The position numbers and the translations under genes are program-made. This document shows, in pieces, positions 9,656 to 18,707 of a DNA stretch of 64,000 bases. Positions within the stretch are counted from its first letter, which is position 1, and the number at the start of each line of letters is the position of its first letter. The notes below the pieces were generated by a model. It did not search any database. It had not been told where the DNA came from and saw nothing but the letters and a program-made list of their open reading frames with translations. Source of the DNA: DAOLCO01 sp964612555 (GTDB lineage Bacteria; Bdellovibrionota_C; UBA2361; SZUA-149; DAOLCO01); contig CAZTBW010000006.1 of the NCBI GenBank assembly GCA_964612555.1, positions 140,416 through 204,415 of the forward strand. The letters are read 5' to 3'.

Positions 9656-10750
9656 TTATATTTTAGAATCCATTAGAGCAATAATTTCTTTACAGAGATC
9701 ATTTTCGGACTCCGGCGATTCCTTATCGGTGTTGGAGAGGATATATGATTTTAAAGCTTTGTAAGGGTCATCTTTCTCTCTGGAGAGATTATTATTTATG
9801 GTTTGAATTGCAAGGATATATTCCTTGATATTTTTATTAATTTTGAAAGATTCAAGGAAGAGATGGAACCTGTCAAAGTAGGTGTAGTAAGCAAGAAAAA
9901 GCGCATTATTGGCTTCCATGCCTAACTTGGAGTATATCTCAAGTTTTTCTTTTTCAATCTCCCCCTCGCTATTCCCCTTGTTTTTTTTCTTGTCAAATAT
10001 TTCATTTAGACTTTTATAGGCTTTGGAAAGTGCGTGAGCATGGGTGCACTCACGAAGAAAAAGTGTCTGAGAATCTTTTTTCTTCTCCGGGTCCGATGTG
10101 TGATGTGTGAAATACTGCAAGGTGCCAAGAAGTCCCACGGTATGGGCGAATGTTTCATTGAATGAGGTCGATCCGGGAATCCACAAGGTGGTATGGGTGA
10201 TCTCATGTACGACGGTATTGAATAATTGAAGATCGTCAAGGAGCAGAGTTGAGGGCATAAGAGGATCGTTAAACCAGCCAAGAGTGCTGTAGGCGGCAGT
10301 TGTTCGCAGTGAAACATCCAAGCCTTGTCCCAAAAGTTTTTCCTGTTCTTTTTCGGCATCTTTTTTTGAGAAGAAACCTTTATAGGGCAGTGCTCCAACT
10401 ACAGGAAAATTCCATAAATAGGGCTCGAGCTTGAATTTTTCAGCAGCGGTAAGAACCCAGATTGTTGGAATGTTTTTTCTTGTTGCATAGGTGGTGAAGG
10501 TTTTTTTGGGATTAAGTCCAAGTTCTTTGGCGAATGTTCTTGCTTCTTTGGTGAGCTTGAGTTTGTGTTTCAGTTCTTGGGGAGTCTCAGGGTCATTAAG
10601 ACTTTTTTCTATTGATTTTCTGCTGAGTAATATTCGAAACTGTTGATATCCGGCATTGGTATAGTAACCGATGCTGCAACCACTTATGCCTGCACACATG
10701 AGTAACATAAATAGTACTTTGGTAGTCTGTCTGAAGAGTCCAGTACCCAC
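9656..10750 (-). CDS. Predicted lipoprotein aminopeptidase (HExxH zinc peptidase)
   Basis: The protein has HEITH (zinc motif) followed by FNETFAHTVG, with the distal Glu as the likely third zinc ligand. It also has ITHTTLWIPGST, AYSTLGWFNDPL and VGALPYKGFF. Together these match the predicted bacterial aminopeptidase family (COG4324). A lipoprotein signal ends at the lipobox ISGC, followed by SIGYYTNAGYQQ, the usual start of this family. The open frame reaches 10930, but that would overlap the SGNH gene by 170 bp. I prefer the GTG at 10750, which gives a compact signal peptide. ATG 10792 or ATG 10708 are alternatives. It probably acts in the periplasm on peptides. Confidence 0.7.
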   Translation of the reverse strand: MGTGLFRQTTKVLFMLLMCAGISGCSIGYYTNAGYQQFRILLSRKSIEKSLNDPETPQELKHKLKLTKEARTFAKELGLNPKKTFTTYATRKNIPTIWVLTAAEKFKLEPYLWNFPVVGALPYKGFFSKKDAEKEQEKLLGQGLDVSLRTTAAYSTLGWFNDPLMPSTLLLDDLQLFNTVVHEITHTTLWIPGSTSFNETFAHTVGLLGTLQYFTHHTSDPEKKKDSQTLFLRECTHAHALSKAYKSLNEIFDKKKNKGNSEGEIEKEKLEIYSKLGMEANNALFLAYYTYFDRFHLFLESFKINKNIKEYILAIQTINNNLSREKDDPYKALKSYILSNTDKESPESENDLCKEIIALMDSKI

Positions 10751-10760
10751 CTTCCGGAAA

Positions 10761-11681
10761 TTACCATCCAAAAGGATACTCTTGTGGGTCATACATGGTT
10801 GGAGCGTAATAGAACTCCTCCAGTTTGTTTCTTGAGCTTTCTGAGGTTTCGCCGTTTGATGGAGGTGGGGTAGCAGGGCTTTGTATTTGCAGCTGGGCTT
10901 CGGGGATGCCCAGAACTGCGGCAAGATCACGAGATCCTCCCGGAGAGAAAAGGTCTATCCCGTAGAAAGTAGCAGTCATAACTTCACCCATGACATCATA
11001 GCCTCTGCTATTGGGGTGTAGTCCTTCAGGTAAATTAAGAAGAGCGCAGCGGGCTTGCGGGCACATAAATCTGAAGCCTCTGTCCGAGTCAACAAGTGGA
11101 ACCCGATTTACCGCAGCCAGGTCTCTATATCGTAGATTATAGCTTTCAATAAAAGGACGAAGTCCGGCTCTGTTGCAACATGGTGGAGGGATTGTCATCA
11201 GTACCGGTTTTTTTCCAAGTGCGTTTGCCATGTTAATCATTACCTGCAAGTCTCTGGCAAAGTTGGTGTCACCGTATGCTGAAAAAGCGTCATTTGCGCC
11301 TTCTGAAATGATTACATGGTCAGCACTGGAGTCCGCTACGGTTTTTGCAAATCGGAACACTCCCCCTGTGTTTATTCTTTCTCCCGGTACTCCCTTGTTT
11401 TCAACCGGAAGATTCAGCCAGATTTCTATTCTGAGTGGGTACCCTGCTTCTCCGTTAGGAATAAAATCAACCAGCGGTATAAATTCTCCAGGCTCAAAAA
11501 AATCTCCCACCCCTCTGGTGATGCTGTCTCCAAAAGCAAGTAATTCAACCTTGTCATCTTTATTGACATCATTGAGGAGAAAGGTCTTCGACAAATATGA
11601 AGAGGAAAATGAGTCTGCCTGTGCATGAAAGGGTAACAGAAGCAGGGCGGTGAAAAAGTAAATTATTATGGAGAGTTTCAT
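10761..11681 (-). CDS. Secreted SGNH/GDSL-family esterase-lipase
   Basis: The 306-residue product begins with a Sec signal peptide (hydrophobic to about residue 22, ending HAQA). The SGNH blocks are visible: block I FGDSITRG with Ser53; block II Gly in GVPGERIN; block III GAND at 128-131; block V EGLHPN with His222. Block V normally has Asp three residues before His; here it is Glu219. These enzymes hydrolyse ester or acyl groups on lipids or polysaccharides; the substrate is unknown. The C-terminal ~40 residues are Pro/Ser-rich. It follows pgpA by 33 nt and precedes the aminopeptidase. Confidence 0.8.
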   Translation of the reverse strand: MKLSIIIYFFTALLLLPFHAQADSFSSSYLSKTFLLNDVNKDDKVELLAFGDSITRGVGDFFEPGEFIPLVDFIPNGEAGYPLRIEIWLNLPVENKGVPGERINTGGVFRFAKTVADSSADHVIISEGANDAFSAYGDTNFARDLQVMINMANALGKKPVLMTIPPPCCNRAGLRPFIESYNLRYRDLAAVNRVPLVDSDRGFRFMCPQARCALLNLPEGLHPNSRGYDVMGEVMTATFYGIDLFSPGGSRDLAAVLGIPEAQLQIQSPATPPPSNGETSESSRNKLEEFYYAPTMYDPQEYPFGW

Positions 11682-11714
11682 AGTTGTAGCTAGGTGTTGT
11701 TTATTAACAGTCCT

Positions 11715-12200
11715 TTAGTACATAAATTGAGAGGCAAAGAAAAGAAGCACTCCTGCAAAAATTCCTGCTGCTACATCATCAAGTATAATACCCCAGGTTC
11801 CGGGAAGCTGTTCCAGTGACTTGATTGGAGGAATCTTTGAGATATCAAATACCCTGAAAAGTATAAAACCCAGGAACAGGGTAAGAGGAGCCCACGGAAT
11901 GAAAGCAACAGTAACTAAATAACCAGCAAATTCATCAACAACTATTTCTTGAGGATCTTTCCTTAGTTTATCAGGATAGTCGGCAAGTATAATATGAGTG
12001 CTGATAAGCCCGATGCATATTGAGGAGAGAGCAAATGCTATACGAAGAGAGGAATCAGGTGTTCCCGCGAAATATAAATACAACAAAGATAATAGGAAAA
12101 TAAGCAGTGTTCCACAGGTTCCCGGGGCTTTAGGTGAAAGACCGCTCCCAAAACCGGTAGCAATTCCTTTTGCGATTTTTTTTGATATGCTTGATGTCAT
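11715..12200 (-). CDS. pgpA: Phosphatidylglycerophosphatase A
   Basis: This 161-residue membrane protein matches PgpA, which removes phosphate from phosphatidylglycerophosphate to give phosphatidylglycerol. Diagnostic segments are GFGSGLSPKAPGTCGTL near the N-terminus, the acidic motif DPQEIVVDEFAGYL (catalytic Asp/Glu cluster) and FRVFDISKIPPI followed by GTWGIILDDVAAG. Three to four hydrophobic segments are visible. It is the first gene of the minus-strand cluster down to the AddA-like gene and diverges from the MBL hydrolase gene across 43 bp, so promoters for both must lie in or next to that short spacer. Confidence 0.9.
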   Translation of the reverse strand: MTSSISKKIAKGIATGFGSGLSPKAPGTCGTLLIFLLSLLYLYFAGTPDSSLRIAFALSSICIGLISTHIILADYPDKLRKDPQEIVVDEFAGYLVTVAFIPWAPLTLFLGFILFRVFDISKIPPIKSLEQLPGTWGIILDDVAAGIFAGVLLFFASQFMY

Positions 12201-12243
12201 GGAGCCTCATAAATAGAAAATAAAAGTTGGGAAAAGCACAGAG

Positions 12244-13083
12244 ATGCTCATAATTAATGACTATAAGATATATACCCTTGTGCTTGATAATTTCAAGCTT
12301 GATGGGGGAAGCATGTTTGGAACAGTGCCAAAGGTATTGTGGAATAAATTGATTCCTTCTGATGAGAACAACCGTATTCCTTTATGCGGGAGAGTGCTGA
12401 TACTTGAATCAAAGGATAGAAAATTTGTTATAGATTTGGGGTGCGGCAATAAGTGGGATGAGAAAGGCAGGAAAAACTTTGCAATTGAAAATCTGTACAC
12501 ACAAAAACTGGATGAGCTTATTCCCGGAGTGACCGATGTTGTTCTCTCCCATCTTCATTTTGATCATTGTGGAAGTGTGTCATATAAAGAAGACGAGGTG
12601 CTGAAACTTTCATTTCCCAAGGCACGGCATTATGTTTCGGAGATAAATTACACTCTTTCGAAAGCTCCGGGAGCCAGAGAAAAAGGTAGTTACTTAAAAG
12701 ACAATGTAAGTATTCTTGATCAGGCGGAGTTGTCTTTACTCAAGGAAGGAGATTCGATTTCTGATAATCTTTCAATTTCTCTGGTACATGGTCACACTCA
12801 GGGAATGATGCTGATCTCTCTTTATGAAAATGCGGTTCCTCGTCTGGTTTTTGTTTCTGACCTGATACCCACGCAGCACCATATTCCGCTTCCTTATATT
12901 ATGGGATATGACATGTGTGCTGCAAAGACACTGGATGAACGCTTAAAGTGGTATGAGCTTTGGCATAAACACCAGACGATACTTGTTTTTCCACATGACA
13001 GAGACTGTGCTGCCGGGGTACTTGGTTTTAAAGATAACAGGTATTGTTTAGCGGACTCTCATGCGTTAGATATTTCGCTCTGA
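12244..13083 (+). CDS. MBL-fold metallo-hydrolase
   Basis: The 279-residue protein carries the metallo-beta-lactamase metal motif HLHFDHCG at about residues 102-109, a later His in LVHGHTQGM and an Asp in FVSDLIPTQHH, enough to bind two metals. The N-terminal GGSMFGTVPKVLW is typical of a soluble MBL subfamily whose members are usually annotated only as hydrolases; lactonase activity is known for some relatives, but the substrate here is unknown. Its TGA stop overlaps the ATG of the next gene (TGATG), so the glycosyltransferase is translationally coupled. Confidence 0.8.
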   Translation: MLIINDYKIYTLVLDNFKLDGGSMFGTVPKVLWNKLIPSDENNRIPLCGRVLILESKDRKFVIDLGCGNKWDEKGRKNFAIENLYTQKLDELIPGVTDVVLSHLHFDHCGSVSYKEDEVLKLSFPKARHYVSEINYTLSKAPGAREKGSYLKDNVSILDQAELSLLKEGDSISDNLSISLVHGHTQGMMLISLYENAVPRLVFVSDLIPTQHHIPLPYIMGYDMCAAKTLDERLKWYELWHKHQTILVFPHDRDCAAGVLGFKDNRYCLADSHALDISL

Positions 13084-14870
13084 TGAAAGAATGGCTTCTT
13101 GAAAAATCCTGGAGAATTCCTTTTTGCCTGAGTATTTGGGTGCTCTTTTTTTATGGTTTTTCCCTCGGTGATCTTGAGTTCCTTCGCCATACGGAAGCCG
13201 ACCGAACGCTGATTTCCTGGGAAATGCTTGAGCACGGGCGCCTGCTGGTTCCAACTCTTCTTCACTCTGAAATCCTTACGAAACCTCCGCTCTATTATTG
13301 GTGTAGTGCCTTCTGGCTTTGGATTTTTGGAACCGACTCGCTTGCAGTTGCCCGGTTGACGTCACTTTTTGCGGCACTTTTTGGAGTCCTCTTTCAGTAT
13401 TATGCCTGGCTTTTTGTATCAGGAAATCGCAGTTTTTCGGGTATTATGGCTTTCTCCTTAAGTACGACCCTTCTCTATTTCAGTCTTGGTACGGTTGCCG
13501 AGATAGATATGCTTTTTGGTGTACTTACTCTTATGTCTCTTACTTCCATGTTCCTGGTGCTTGAGGCACAAGTAGTTAGCAAATGGAAAATAATTACGCT
13601 TTTTGGAGTAAGTACGGCGCTCGCATTTCTCACAAAAGGACCTCCTGTCGTTTTTTTTCTTGTCGGGTCTTTGGGTATCTACGGAATCTGGAAGCTGTGT
13701 AGTTCATCTTTTTATGAGTGTACGCTCTTTATCAAAAGGTCAATTCTTCCTCTCCTTTTTTCTGCCATAGTTGCCGCAGTGGTGGTTCTTCTTTGGCTCG
13801 TTCCTCTTGGAGTCGAGGTCGGATGGAAGGTGTTAGGAGATCGCTTTGAGGAGGAAGTTTTTCTTCGTGTAATCAACTTTTCAGAACGGGGCAGGGGTTT
13901 CCATTTTTATCTGGGGGCACTCGTTATGAATGGTCTTCCCTGGACTTTTTTCTTTCTAATCGGATTCTACAGATTCTTTTTTGGCAAGGGAGAAAAAGAA
14001 AACTCCTGGACAAATAAAGTTTCCCCCATTCTTGAAAAAAATGAAATGGTAAGGAAATTTTTTCAGTACAGTCTTTGTGTGCTTGTTTCGGGTTTTATTA
14101 TGCTCTCTCTGGCACAGGGGAAATCCAGTCGTTATGCGTTTCCTTTACTCCCCTTTCTCCTCAATGTTGGTATGTTGTTTTCTTATCAGTGTCTTGGCGT
14201 CTCTGTGTTCAAGAAATTGTTTGCTTTTATCAGGCTCCTGTTTTTTCTCCTCCTCGGAGCTTCAATTTTTACTCTTGTTTTCATCTCACTTGAGGGGGTT
14301 TCAAATTTTTCATTTAACTCGAGTATGATTCTCCTTTGTGTATGTAGTACTGCCGTAATTTTCTCAAAACCAAGAGTGGTATGGAGGAACTGGTTTTTAT
14401 ATATGGCGGTAGTACTTCTTGTATTCAGAGGGGTGTATTCTTTGCTTTACATTCCTCACAGGAACACAACAAGAAGTGTTATGATGCTTGCTGAAAATGT
14501 TGCGTTTGAACTGGGGGGAAAGCCTGTATATACCGTTGAAATGTTTGAGCGCTGGACTGTTTATTATATAAAGCGATTCGGTCTTCCCGCTTATCGTTTG
14601 ACTCCAAAGCTTCTTCAATCATTTGATGATAGTAAACCTGAACTTTTATTTCTGGCGCAGGAAGAAGAGGGCTGGAGATATCACCAGCTGTTGCAGTATG
14701 ATTCCACAACGAATCTCAAAAAAGTATTTCCTCACCCCACTTCTGCAAGTTATGTTCTTGAAACTTCTTCTCTGGCACTATCCAACCTGGGGGTATCCAG
14801 TGTTTTTCCAACTTACCCAAGTGTTCCTTTTTATCCGGAGCTTGCAGAGAGAAATTTAATAGGAAAATAG
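13083..14870 (+). CDS. ArnT/PMT-like membrane glycosyltransferase (GT39/GT83 type)
   Basis: The 595-residue protein has many membrane helices. An early conserved acidic stretch (HTEADRTLISWEML) precedes ILTKPPLYYW, the pattern of ArnT- and PMT_2-type transferases that use polyprenyl-phosphate sugars on the outer face of the inner membrane. ATG 13083 overlaps the upstream stop codon; a longer frame from 13044 lies inside the MBL gene and is rejected. The last ~110 residues after the final helix form a periplasmic domain. Acceptor (lipid A, protein or other glycan) cannot be told from sequence. It is followed by tRNA-Leu. Confidence 0.75.
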   Translation: MKEWLLEKSWRIPFCLSIWVLFFYGFSLGDLEFLRHTEADRTLISWEMLEHGRLLVPTLLHSEILTKPPLYYWCSAFWLWIFGTDSLAVARLTSLFAALFGVLFQYYAWLFVSGNRSFSGIMAFSLSTTLLYFSLGTVAEIDMLFGVLTLMSLTSMFLVLEAQVVSKWKIITLFGVSTALAFLTKGPPVVFFLVGSLGIYGIWKLCSSSFYECTLFIKRSILPLLFSAIVAAVVVLLWLVPLGVEVGWKVLGDRFEEEVFLRVINFSERGRGFHFYLGALVMNGLPWTFFFLIGFYRFFFGKGEKENSWTNKVSPILEKNEMVRKFFQYSLCVLVSGFIMLSLAQGKSSRYAFPLLPFLLNVGMLFSYQCLGVSVFKKLFAFIRLLFFLLLGASIFTLVFISLEGVSNFSFNSSMILLCVCSTAVIFSKPRVVWRNWFLYMAVVLLVFRGVYSLLYIPHRNTTRSVMMLAENVAFELGGKPVYTVEMFERWTVYYIKRFGLPAYRLTPKLLQSFDDSKPELLFLAQEEEGWRYHQLLQYDSTTNLKKVFPHPTSASYVLETSSLALSNLGVSSVFPTYPSVPFYPELAERNLIGK

Positions 14871-14940
14871 TTTATTCTGCATCTTTATCTAAATGTCCAA
14901 ATGCGATACATCTTTGCCAGTATCTAAAACATTTTCCCAC

Positions 14941-15026
14941 GCCCGGGTGGTGGAATAGGTAGACACACAGGACTTAAAATCCTGAGGAGCGAAAGTTCCG
15001 TGCGAGTTCGAGTCTCGCCCTGGGCA
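14941..15026 (+). tRNA. tRNA-Leu (anticodon UAA)
   Basis: The 86-nt sequence folds as a class II tRNA. The acceptor stem pairs GCCCGGG with CCTGGGC (one G-U), and the discriminator is A. The anticodon stem CAGGA/TCCTG encloses the loop CTTAAAA with anticodon TAA, which reads UUA (and UUG by wobble). The variable arm is long, as expected for Leu. The T arm is GCGAG/CTCGC with loop TTCGAGT. CCA is not encoded. It follows the glycosyltransferase gene by 70 bp. Confidence 0.95.
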
Positions 15027-15058
15027 CTTACTTTTCTTTTGGAAAAAAGAAAAGTAAG
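15027..15058 (+). terminator. Perfect 14-bp hairpin directly after tRNA-Leu
   Basis: The arms 15027-15040 and 15045-15058 are perfect reverse complements around a GGAA loop. The hairpin begins on the base after the tRNA discriminator. It is A/T-rich and has no long T tail on the plus strand, so it could be a terminator, a 3'-processing signal or a repeat. A second, weaker inverted repeat (GCATACG at 15118-15124 with CGTATGC at 15141-15147) lies in the same spacer. Confidence 0.5.
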
Positions 15059-15161
15059 CAAAAGAAAACCGATTTTATCTGTTGTCTGAAAAAAAAGCGA
15101 GCAAAAAAAAGATTCAAGCATACGCAAGATAAAGCACTTACGTATGCCCATTGTATTCTTC

Positions 15162-17918
15162 TTACTGAACGTTAAACACCTTCAGTGGAAGGCGGTCGCC
15201 AGGGGATCCCCAGGCGGTTGCTCTGATATTTCCATCCCGGAAATTGTTGAACCAGATACCGTTTCTGTAGACGGTGAAATCACTTTTCCTGTTGCCGTCG
15301 TGGTCGGTGCTTAGAGGGATGTCCCCTGGTAAGCCCCACTGCTGAAGAGTAATGCCGGCTACCGGGTCATTTACATACCAGGTGCCATCGGAAGGTCTCC
15401 AAACAACAAACTTTGCCTTATGATCATCTCCGTACCATTCACCCACAGGAATATCACCCGGCAGTCCCCACTGTTGTCCAACCGGATTCATATCCGTTGT
15501 TGAAATACCGTTTCGTACCCACCAGGTTCCGGTAGAGGGTCTCCAGATAGCAGGGTCAGTCTTGCCATCTCCATTAAAATCTCCCGGGACGGGAATGTCA
15601 CCTGGTAGTCCCCATTGAATGACAGTGGGAACATTATTCTCGTCCAGTATGTACCAATTACCTTCTGAAGGTCTCCATACTGCTATTTGGTCTCTGCCAT
15701 CTCCGTTGTAATCACCAATTACAACATAGTCCCCAGTCATTCCCCATGAAACATGGTGAAGCCCCCCGGTGGAAAGCTGTACATAGTAATAGTAATAGCC
15801 CCCAAGTACAGTCATAAGTCCGGGGTCAATTACACCATCTCCGTCAAAATCTCCCCTGAACGGGAAGAAACTTGCATCTCCCCAAGGGAAGATACTGTGC
15901 TGATTGAATACATCCTGAGTAAACCAGGTACCAATAGAAGGTCTGTACACACAATACTGATCTGTGCCACGTCCCAGAAAGTCAAATGTGCGGTACTTAT
16001 GACTTGAGTCCACTCCGGGGTCGTAAGAACCCGTTTTTACATGAACCGAAGAGTACTTTCTTGCGGTTTGAGTCCCGTCATTAACCACCATATAAATATA
16101 GTACTCTTTATTTTCAGGAAGTGCGGAGGTGTTCCAGCTGTAAGAATGTGTTCCTGCCGAAACTCCATTGAGAGTTGTAATAAGTGTTCCGTTAAATCCT
16201 TTCTGATCTGTGTCATGGTATATGCTTACAGAGTAAGTGTCACCGGGTTCTCCAGCTATAGTATATTTAATGTTGTAGGAGTTATTAGTTGTTCGGTTTT
16301 CTGACATTAATTTAAAGTAATCAAGAAAGAACCAGGTGGATACACCGGGGAGGTTAAACTCACCGGGATCAAGACGGAGTTTTCTTAAGCTGCTGAATGA
16401 TGTCCATGGATATCCTGTCTCCAAAGAATCATTGCTGGCAAGGTCATACCAGTAGGCATTCCATCCTTCGTACACAATATGTGCTTTTGTGGCGCTTACA
16501 TCCTGAAGCACGTTTTGATTCCATCCAATGACCCTACTTACCCAGCCATGTCCGACTTTGTCTGAAATTGTCGGATATGAATCTTCTCCGATTGCCATTC
16601 GATATACAATGTATCTGTAATGTTTAGGGTCAATGGGTTGTCCGGGTGAGATTTCAAAATGAACCTGTACATCACTTTCCTGATTTCCTACGTGATAGTA
16701 AGGAGGTTCAGCTAAAGCCTGAAATACGTGCCCTGAAAGTGTAGCATTTGGATTACTTGCAAATGAAGGATATAGAAATTGTCTGAGAAGTTGGGGAAAT
16801 TCATCCCGAAGGTTATACACATCCGTACCGGCAGGTCCCATATCCCATTCCTTGCCTCTGGTTTTTACTGAATAGCTATCCCCTGAATCCGGAGCCGGCG
16901 CAGTGATTGTAATCTCAGGCTTCTTTTTTATGTTGAGAAGCGCCGAATGGAGTGAACGGGCAGGGGTGCCGGTATATCCACCTCCGCCGGCAGGAAGCCC
17001 TGCTGCGACATAGAAATAGTGCTTGCCGGGAGGCAACATGGCAGAAGGAAATGTATACGACGTTGCTGAATGGGGAAGTTTCGCAATAGGTGTTCCGGAG
17101 GAGTAACCACTGTTTGTATTGTTGTTCGTATTGTTTTGATACACGGTTATCATGTGATTTGAGTTCAAACCCGCACTGGTCCAGGTAATTGTCACCATTG
17201 GAGCAGAAGCAGGGTCAACAAGCCGAATCCAGTCGAACTGGATAGTTGAGCCCGGAGGTGCCCCGGTGGAAGGGTCAAGGCGTAGTACGTGAATGTTCCC
17301 GGACCAGCTCCCGTTTCTTACGGGAAAGTTTGCGGGGAGATCTAGCATATTAAAATGTCGAATATTCCATAATGAGTTTGTATTATTATGGTTTGAATTT
17401 GAATCGGTTCTGCTTGCATGAGGACTCTCTATAGTAGGCCACCATTGTGGTTTGGAAATGTTAGAGTCCCAGTAAATTGCAAGAGCGGATGGATTAGAAT
17501 GATTCATTTTGTAAGCAAAGTGAGAATACTTGGATGCCTGGATTGGATATTTGGAGCCGAATTTCGGAAGTTTTTTATCCCCGGGAAGAGAGTCTGCAAT
17601 CAAGGTGCCCTTTAATCCGGGAAATAATGGGAAGACATATGCACCTGCGATAGACGTCGTTCCCTTCCAGATACCGCTCTGGGCAGAGATGCTGGTACCG
17701 TTAAAATTTTCCTCCCACCCGATCATTCTCCTGTTGCTGCCATCAGAAGGAACTCCAAGGACATCAGTAAAATAATCATCTCCCGTTTTAATATTCTGGG
17801 CGGTAATTGGGGAGGTCAGTGTTACAGTTTGCGCTGCTACCGGAGAAAAAAACAGAGTAGAAAGAAACATAGTAGAAAAAAAGAGGCAGGAGAAAAGAGA
17901 AATAAATATTTTTTGCAT
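15162..17918 (-). CDS. Large secreted protein with C-terminal FG-GAP/VCBS-like repeats
   Basis: The 918-residue protein has a signal peptide (hydrophobic to about residue 27, ending VAAQ). The first ~640 residues contain two related beta-rich modules and two fibronectin-like linkers (ITWTSAGLN..., and the later GEPGDTYSVS...). The last ~260 residues hold about six repeats of roughly 45-50 residues with WGLPGDIPV, DFNGDGKTD and WRPSTGTWWV. The DxNGDG loops are Ca2+-binding signatures typical of blade or FG-GAP-like repeats. There is no PEP-CTERM tail, so it is not an evident exosortase substrate. It follows epsI by 78 bp. Upstream is a 14-bp palindrome at 17929-17942. Role: probably a cell-surface or extracellular adhesion or polysaccharide-binding protein (inference). 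Confidence 0.65.
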   Translation of the reverse strand: MQKIFISLFSCLFFSTMFLSTLFFSPVAAQTVTLTSPITAQNIKTGDDYFTDVLGVPSDGSNRRMIGWEENFNGTSISAQSGIWKGTTSIAGAYVFPLFPGLKGTLIADSLPGDKKLPKFGSKYPIQASKYSHFAYKMNHSNPSALAIYWDSNISKPQWWPTIESPHASRTDSNSNHNNTNSLWNIRHFNMLDLPANFPVRNGSWSGNIHVLRLDPSTGAPPGSTIQFDWIRLVDPASAPMVTITWTSAGLNSNHMITVYQNNTNNNTNSGYSSGTPIAKLPHSATSYTFPSAMLPPGKHYFYVAAGLPAGGGGYTGTPARSLHSALLNIKKKPEITITAPAPDSGDSYSVKTRGKEWDMGPAGTDVYNLRDEFPQLLRQFLYPSFASNPNATLSGHVFQALAEPPYYHVGNQESDVQVHFEISPGQPIDPKHYRYIVYRMAIGEDSYPTISDKVGHGWVSRVIGWNQNVLQDVSATKAHIVYEGWNAYWYDLASNDSLETGYPWTSFSSLRKLRLDPGEFNLPGVSTWFFLDYFKLMSENRTTNNSYNIKYTIAGEPGDTYSVSIYHDTDQKGFNGTLITTLNGVSAGTHSYSWNTSALPENKEYYIYMVVNDGTQTARKYSSVHVKTGSYDPGVDSSHKYRTFDFLGRGTDQYCVYRPSIGTWFTQDVFNQHSIFPWGDASFFPFRGDFDGDGVIDPGLMTVLGGYYYYYVQLSTGGLHHVSWGMTGDYVVIGDYNGDGRDQIAVWRPSEGNWYILDENNVPTVIQWGLPGDIPVPGDFNGDGKTDPAIWRPSTGTWWVRNGISTTDMNPVGQQWGLPGDIPVGEWYGDDHKAKFVVWRPSDGTWYVNDPVAGITLQQWGLPGDIPLSTDHDGNRKSDFTVYRNGIWFNNFRDGNIRATAWGSPGDRLPLKVFNVQ

Positions 17919-17996
17919 GAGTCTACCCTGTTTATATAAACACTTCGAATAAATAAGATTACTTCGAGTTTATTAGATATCTGGCGAAATGTGAAG

Positions 17997-18707
17997 TCAA
18001 GAGCCTTTCCGAATTCTGGAATGAAAGTAAGGCACTAATTCTTTAAGGAAATCTTGAATGATTTCATTGGCTTCTGTTTCGGCTTCACTTTGTGATCTGT
18101 CTCTGGGAAGTTCCGCTGCGATTTCAATAATACCACCGTCATTCCTTCCATACAGTAAATTATGGAGACTCAACTTAATTAGCGCATACCACTCCTGATA
18201 GTAATACTCCTTACCTGTAAAGAACCAGTAATAAAAAAGAGTGACTAATCCGCGCTTTTCACCAAGGATTCTTCTCATGCTTATGTCAGCTTCGGTCTCG
18301 CCTGTGGGGAATGTAAATTCATAATTCTCTCTTGAAGAGGTAAGCCAGCCATTTGAAGGGAGGCAGAGCACCGGAGAATGTTTTGCTGCCTGGTGTTCGC
18401 CGGTTTGACTTGCCCAGTATCCGATATAAAGGAATACTCTTCTGCCCTCAGAGTTGGTGTAGGTTCGTTTGACGTAACTGCTAAGGCGAAGTACGTCAAG
18501 CGAACGTATGTCAAGCCCAAGTTCGGGACCGGCAGTCCAGTCTCCCAAGGTTTCAGGAAAAGAGTCGAGTGTCAGAAAACCCTGCCCTGGTATTTTATCA
18601 TTCTTTTTCATTATTGTTATATTAAAAACCAGAACAAAGGATGAAAGCAGTACGCAGGATATCCAAAGACCTTTTTTGTTGATGATAAACAGCTTATTCA
18701 TGGACAC
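17997..18707 (-). CDS. epsI: EpsI family protein (exosortase-associated)
   Basis: The 236-residue protein has one N-terminal membrane helix (about residues 14-32) and an EpsI/DUF3485-like periplasmic domain: FPETLGDWTAG, then VFLYIGYWASQ, and the His...Cys-Pro-x-x-Gly-Trp motif HSPVLCLPSNGW. EpsI accompanies exosortases in PEP-CTERM sorting and exopolysaccharide clusters; its biochemistry is unknown. In several lineages it is fused to the exosortase C-terminus. Here it is separate, with a 14-nt overlap of the exosortase gene. An internal inverted repeat at 18464-18476 / 18492-18504 encodes the LGLDIRSLDVLRLSSYVKRT region. Confidence 0.8.
   Translation of the reverse strand: MSMNKLFIINKKGLWISCVLLSSFVLVFNITIMKKNDKIPGQGFLTLDSFPETLGDWTAGPELGLDIRSLDVLRLSSYVKRTYTNSEGRRVFLYIGYWASQTGEHQAAKHSPVLCLPSNGWLTSSRENYEFTFPTGETEADISMRRILGEKRGLVTLFYYWFFTGKEYYYQEWYALIKLSLHNLLYGRNDGGIIEIAAELPRDRSQSEAETEANEIIQDFLKELVPYFHSRIRKGS

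Noticed and set aside
15162..17918. Secreted repeat protein as exosortase substrate
   Set aside because: Its C-terminus (after the last repeat) has no Pro-Glu-Pro motif, hydrophobic helix or basic tail.
18464..18504. Inverted repeat (13 bp, one mismatch) inside epsI
   Set aside because: Explained by coding for a locally repetitive peptide; no sign of an insertion or a regulatory role.
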